A stretch of DNA of 9,261 nt from an uncultured Fidelibacterota bacterium (GTDB taxonomy: Bacteria; Fidelibacterota; Marinisomatia; Marinisomatales; TCS55). Where the stretch lies: positions 1-9,261 of the forward strand of contig CAJWGZ010000042.1 of assembly GCA_913041075.1 (NCBI GenBank). The letters are read 5' to 3'. Made by a program: the position numbers and the translations under genes. The notes beneath the pieces are model-generated. The model had not been told where the DNA came from, searched no databases, and saw only the letters and a list, made by a program, of their open reading frames with translations. The first letter of the stretch is position 1; each line of letters begins with the position of its first letter. This document shows, piece by piece, positions 6,586 through 9,261 of this stretch.

Positions 6586-7083
6586 TCACCGTATAGAGCG
6601 CTTTAACGCGCGCGGTTTATCTAAAACTTCTTTTAGGATTATAGCCTGTTTGAGTCTATCAACATCTTTCAATAATGGACTAATAAAATGCCCGGTTGGG
6701 GATACTTTTTTCCTGATTGGATATTTTTTATGAATATGTTCGGGATATTCCTCTGAGAAATCCTCAAAAATAGCACGTGCGGTTTGGACTGGTTCCGATT
6801 CGTCAATTATTTCTGGTTGTTCATCTGTGTCTGTTGGTTCTTCAAATTCATAATCAGCGATTTCATCTGCACCTGGTTCAAGAATATCCTGACCAAAATT
6901 CTTAATTTCGTTGAATAGTTCTTGCAGAGTTTCCGATTGAAAAGGGCCTGACTGCTGGTCAGATTCCTGAACCGATTCATCTTCGTCTAGCATGCGGCGT
7001 GCTGATTTCTGCTTCCGTTTTTTCATCAATGACAACAGAAAATACAGCGCCGCTAAAAATAACCAGTAGCCTATGCCTTCCAT
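6586..7083 (-). CDS. Membrane-anchored acidic protein of unknown function, third gene of the NfeD-FloA operon
   Basis: This 165-residue protein belongs to no family I can name. Residues 5-20 form one hydrophobic segment, followed by a strongly basic stretch (KKRKQKSARR, 21-30), so the N-terminus should sit outside and the rest in the cytoplasm. Residues 31-112 are rich in Glu, Asp, Gln, Ser and Pro and probably disordered. The C-terminus (about 135-161) is a predicted helix, SPLLKDVDRLKQAIILKEVL, then DKPRALKR. I recall similar AIILxEILxxPxAL tails in small membrane proteins of several phyla, but could not verify this here. The ATG directly follows the floA TAA (TAAATG) without a good ribosome binding site, so translation is probably coupled to floA, pointing to a role with the flotillin/NfeD membrane system. 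Confidence 0.82.
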   Translation of the reverse strand: MEGIGYWLFLAALYFLLSLMKKRKQKSARRMLDEDESVQESDQQSGPFQSETLQELFNEIKNFGQDILEPGADEIADYEFEEPTDTDEQPEIIDESEPVQTARAIFEDFSEEYPEHIHKKYPIRKKVSPTGHFISPLLKDVDRLKQAIILKEVLDKPRALKRSIR

Positions 7084-8094
7084 TTAGTCGTCGTCCCGAT
7101 CGGGTGGCGGTTCAGTAGATTTTGTCTCTTCTACGCCGGAAATAGATTCCCGCATATCTGTATCCGCCTGAATATTGCGCATATTCACATAATCAAAGAC
7201 ACCCAGCTTCCCTTCACGAAACGCCTGGGCCATTGCCAATGGCACTTCCGCTTCTGATTCAACAACTTTAGCTTGCATTTCCTGAGTACGCGCTTTCATT
7301 TCCTGCTCCTCCGCCACCGCCATTGCGCGTCTGGTTTCAGCACGGGCTTGAGCCACACGCAGATCTGCTTCGGCCTGATCAGCCTGTAGGTGGGCACCAA
7401 TATTCTTACCCACGTCCACATCAGCAATGTCAATACTAAGGATTTCGAAAGCAGTACCTGCATCTAAACCTTTTTCCAGCACAAACTTTGAGATTGAGTC
7501 GGGATTCTCGAGCACCTTCTTGTAGGAATCGGAGGATCCGATGGCACTTACAATACCTTCCCCAACCCGGGCGATAATCGTTTCATCGGTCGCACCTCCT
7601 ACAAGACCGGGAATATTTGTCCGCACGGTAACACGTGCGCGGGCCTTAACCTCAATGCCATCCTTAGCCACCGCCGCGAGAGTGCCGTCAGCGGGGGCAT
7701 CAATCACTTTGGGGTATACAGATGTTTCAACGGCTGTTTTTATATCTCGACCAGCAAGATCAATAGCCGTGGAAGTTTCAAAATCAAGTGGGATATTGGC
7801 TTTGTTCGCTGCAATCAGTGAAAAAGCAACGTTTGCAACGTTACCTCCGGCAAGATAATGTGTCTCCATCATATGAGTGGAAACTTGTTCCAATCCAGCC
7901 TTGTGCAGATTAATAATGCCATCCACAATAAGGCGGGGAGGTATCTTTCTCAAGCGCATACGGATAAGATCAATTATTGTGATCCGACCCATGCCAAGAC
8001 TTACAACAGCCTGAATCCAGAGCCCCAAAGGGACGAAATAGAAAAATAAAAGAATAAATAATAGAATAAAAACCAGCATTAGATAAGTAACCAT
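7084..8094 (-). CDS. floA: Flotillin-like protein FloA
   Basis: This 336-residue protein is close in length to Bacillus FloA (about 331). FloA scaffolds functional membrane microdomains that organise signalling, secretion and protease complexes. The N-terminal hydrophobic stretch (4-34) is the membrane hairpin. An SPFH/band-7 domain follows (about 35-225) with family-typical blocks such as VAFSLIAANKANIPLDFE and DGIEVKARARVTVRTN. Next come an Ala/Glu-rich coiled coil (about 232-285, QADQAEADLRVAQARAE) and the conserved tail GKLGVFDYVNMRNIQADT (296-313). The final residues are acidic (DRDDD). The start has AGGAG six bases upstream. It lies nine bases after the nfeD stop, the usual NfeD-flotillin pairing. 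Confidence 0.96.
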   Translation of the reverse strand: MVTYLMLVFILLFILLFFYFVPLGLWIQAVVSLGMGRITIIDLIRMRLRKIPPRLIVDGIINLHKAGLEQVSTHMMETHYLAGGNVANVAFSLIAANKANIPLDFETSTAIDLAGRDIKTAVETSVYPKVIDAPADGTLAAVAKDGIEVKARARVTVRTNIPGLVGGATDETIIARVGEGIVSAIGSSDSYKKVLENPDSISKFVLEKGLDAGTAFEILSIDIADVDVGKNIGAHLQADQAEADLRVAQARAETRRAMAVAEEQEMKARTQEMQAKVVESEAEVPLAMAQAFREGKLGVFDYVNMRNIQADTDMRESISGVEETKSTEPPPDRDDD

Positions 8095-8100
8095 GATATA

Positions 8101-8105
8101 CTCCT
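8101..8105 (-). promoter_or_regulatory. floA Shine-Dalgarno site overlapping the nfeD stop codon
   Basis: The minus strand reads TAGGAG, then TATATC and the floA ATG. The nfeD TAG stop provides the first bases of the AGGAG motif, and the spacing is six bases. This decides the floA start and implies that ribosomes ending nfeD can reload on floA. Confidence 0.7.
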
Positions 8106-9261
8106 ATGATTCAATTGCATTAACTCTGACAACCACTCGATTGCCATCAACAGATAAAACTTTAATTGATTGATCTTTATCAACAAATTCGCCCTCAGTT
8201 ACAACAAATATTTTCCGGTCTCCCAAAAGAGCCCACCCAGACGGTCTCAAATCTGAAGTAGCTACACCGCTTTTTCCAACCATATCTTCAAGCCCGATAG
8301 AGGTACTGTATCCTTCATCCTGACTCTCTACTCCCGGAGACGTTAATTTGGTCCAAAATTTCGTCTTGGTTACCATTCTAAAGAGCAAAACTAATGCGAT
8401 AATTCCACCAATAAGACCGATCGTTAATCCAGTCAAGGCAGAATGATAAACTTCTTCGGATACGGGGACATCTGGTAATAATAGCAAGTATAGACCCCAG
8501 AGGATGACACCAATACCAGCGACACCAGCAATACCAAAACCAGGAATTAATAATGCCTCAACCATTAAAAAAACCAATCCAACTAAAACGATCAACAAAT
8601 CAGACATTGTTGCCAATCTTACAATAGCAGATGCGCCCAGTGATAAAGCCAGACAAACTGCGCCAAAAGTTCCTGGTATGCCCCATCCAGGACTCTGTAA
8701 TTCGAATAATATACCCAAAAAACCAAATGTTGTTAGCAATGAGGCAACAACAGGATTAGTAAGAAACCGCACAAGATTCTCAGACCAGTTCTCAGAAAAT
8801 GATTTTACAGTTGCATCGCTAAGTTCTAATGACACTAATAGTTCATCCATATTTTCAGCAGTGCCATCAGCCATTTTATACCTCAGGGCTTGTTCGGTAG
8901 TTAGGGTTATTAGTTTCCCTTCTTTACGCCCTTCTAGATCGGTTACTTCAACTGAATCACCATCAATAATTACGTGGGTAAATGACAATTCTTCATCGAC
9001 CATACATTTGGAAATTATAGTATTGCGGTCCCGACTCTCCGCGGTGGATGCCATTTCCTCGCGCATATAGCTTATCACTTTTTCTGATGCTTTTTTCCCG
9101 GACATATCCACAGCAGTGGCAGCACCAATTGTACCGCCGCTAGTCATGTATATGGTCTCACAGGATAATGAAATCAACGCTCCAGCAGATATTGCCCGCC
9201 GATTGATAAAAGCAACGGTTGGTACATCAGTATCAAGAATAGCATCTTTTATTTGTGTAGC
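8104..9261 (-). CDS. Long-form NfeD protein (ClpP-like serine protease, membrane and OB-fold domains), N-terminus beyond window
   Basis: The open frame runs to the right edge, giving 385 visible residues; the ATG at 9177 is internal because the codons upstream continue the family sequence (VPTVAFINRRAISAGA). In visible-fragment numbering, residues 1 to about 130 are the end of a ClpP-like domain. Ser25 in ISAGA matches the nucleophile Ser97, and Lys61 in SEK matches Lys138, of the archaeal PH1510 NfeD protease, so the domain should be active, presumably outside the cytoplasm. About five hydrophobic segments follow (roughly 169-295), with GWGIPGTFG and IPGFGIAG turns, then an NfeD OB-fold (about 324-381, MVGKSGVATSDLRPSG) and the stop. 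PH1510 cleaves stomatin; here FloA is the likely partner. The signal peptide and first half of the protease domain are missing. Confidence 0.93.
   Translation of the reverse strand, partial: ATQIKDAILDTDVPTVAFINRRAISAGALISLSCETIYMTSGGTIGAATAVDMSGKKASEKVISYMREEMASTAESRDRNTIISKCMVDEELSFTHVIIDGDSVEVTDLEGRKEGKLITLTTEQALRYKMADGTAENMDELLVSLELSDATVKSFSENWSENLVRFLTNPVVASLLTTFGFLGILFELQSPGWGIPGTFGAVCLALSLGASAIVRLATMSDLLIVLVGLVFLMVEALLIPGFGIAGVAGIGVILWGLYLLLLPDVPVSEEVYHSALTGLTIGLIGGIIALVLLFRMVTKTKFWTKLTSPGVESQDEGYSTSIGLEDMVGKSGVATSDLRPSGWALLGDRKIFVVTEGEFVDKDQSIKVLSVDGNRVVVRVNAIES

Noticed and set aside
6598..6611. GCGC-TTTAAC-GCGC stem as a terminator between the convergent operons
   Set aside because: There are only four stem pairs, no following T run on either strand, and it lies inside the coding end of the acidic protein gene (codons for Arg-Ala-Leu-Lys-Arg).
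8504..9070. 188-codon plus-strand open frame opposite nfeD
   Set aside because: It is a low-complexity Thr/Ser/Asn/Pro-rich translation of the antisense of a clear NfeD gene, with no recognisable motif or ribosome binding site.
9175..9177. ATG as the start of the NfeD protein
   Set aside because: The frame stays open to the window edge, and the 28 codons upstream encode conserved ClpP-like sequence including the catalytic serine motif ISAGA.

Overview
The window looks like an ordinary, densely packed bacterial chromosome segment, moderately AT-rich. I see no RNA gene, IS element, CRISPR array or phage gene. The lineage is not proven. The large M23 peptidase has a long insertion between its YAHL and GPHLHFE motifs, which I associate with Bacteroidota and other members of the FCB superphylum. 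Together with the mixture of starts with and without a Shine-Dalgarno sequence, this makes a marine-type FCB bacterium such as Marinimicrobia (SAR406) a reasonable guess. No 16S or ribosomal protein gene is present to settle it.

Layout. At the left edge is the beginning of a minus-strand gene for an exported protein of unknown function; only its signal peptide is visible. A divergent intergenic region (65-251) separates it from a seven-gene plus-strand run ending at 6578: a secreted M23 peptidase with a long beta-rich C-terminal part, a rhomboid protease, cytidine deaminase, thymidine kinase, a CNT-family nucleoside transporter, adenylate kinase and dephospho-CoA kinase. The genes overlap or are 1-6 bases apart except before adk, where 29 bases include a small hairpin with the ribosome binding site in its loop. 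The run looks like one operon with a possible extra control point at adk.

Seven bases after coaE the direction reverses. Three minus-strand genes, transcribed from the right edge leftward, are a long-form NfeD protein (N-terminus beyond the window, catalytic Ser and Lys still visible), the flotillin-like protein FloA, and a small membrane-anchored acidic protein of unknown function that begins immediately after the floA stop codon.

How they work together. The middle of the plus-strand run is a nucleoside salvage module: the transporter imports nucleosides, Cdd converts cytidine or deoxycytidine to the uridine forms, and Tdk phosphorylates thymidine or deoxyuridine. Adk adds adenylate interconversion, and CoaE makes CoA. 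The first two genes are envelope functions (cell-wall or protein peptidase, intramembrane protease). The minus-strand trio is a membrane microdomain (flotillin/NfeD) module with an uncharacterised third member. Most of this is familiar biology. The parts most worth a second look are the acidic third protein of the NfeD-FloA operon, the internally repeated C-terminal region of the M23 protein, the adk leader hairpin and the inverted repeat in the divergent intergenic region.
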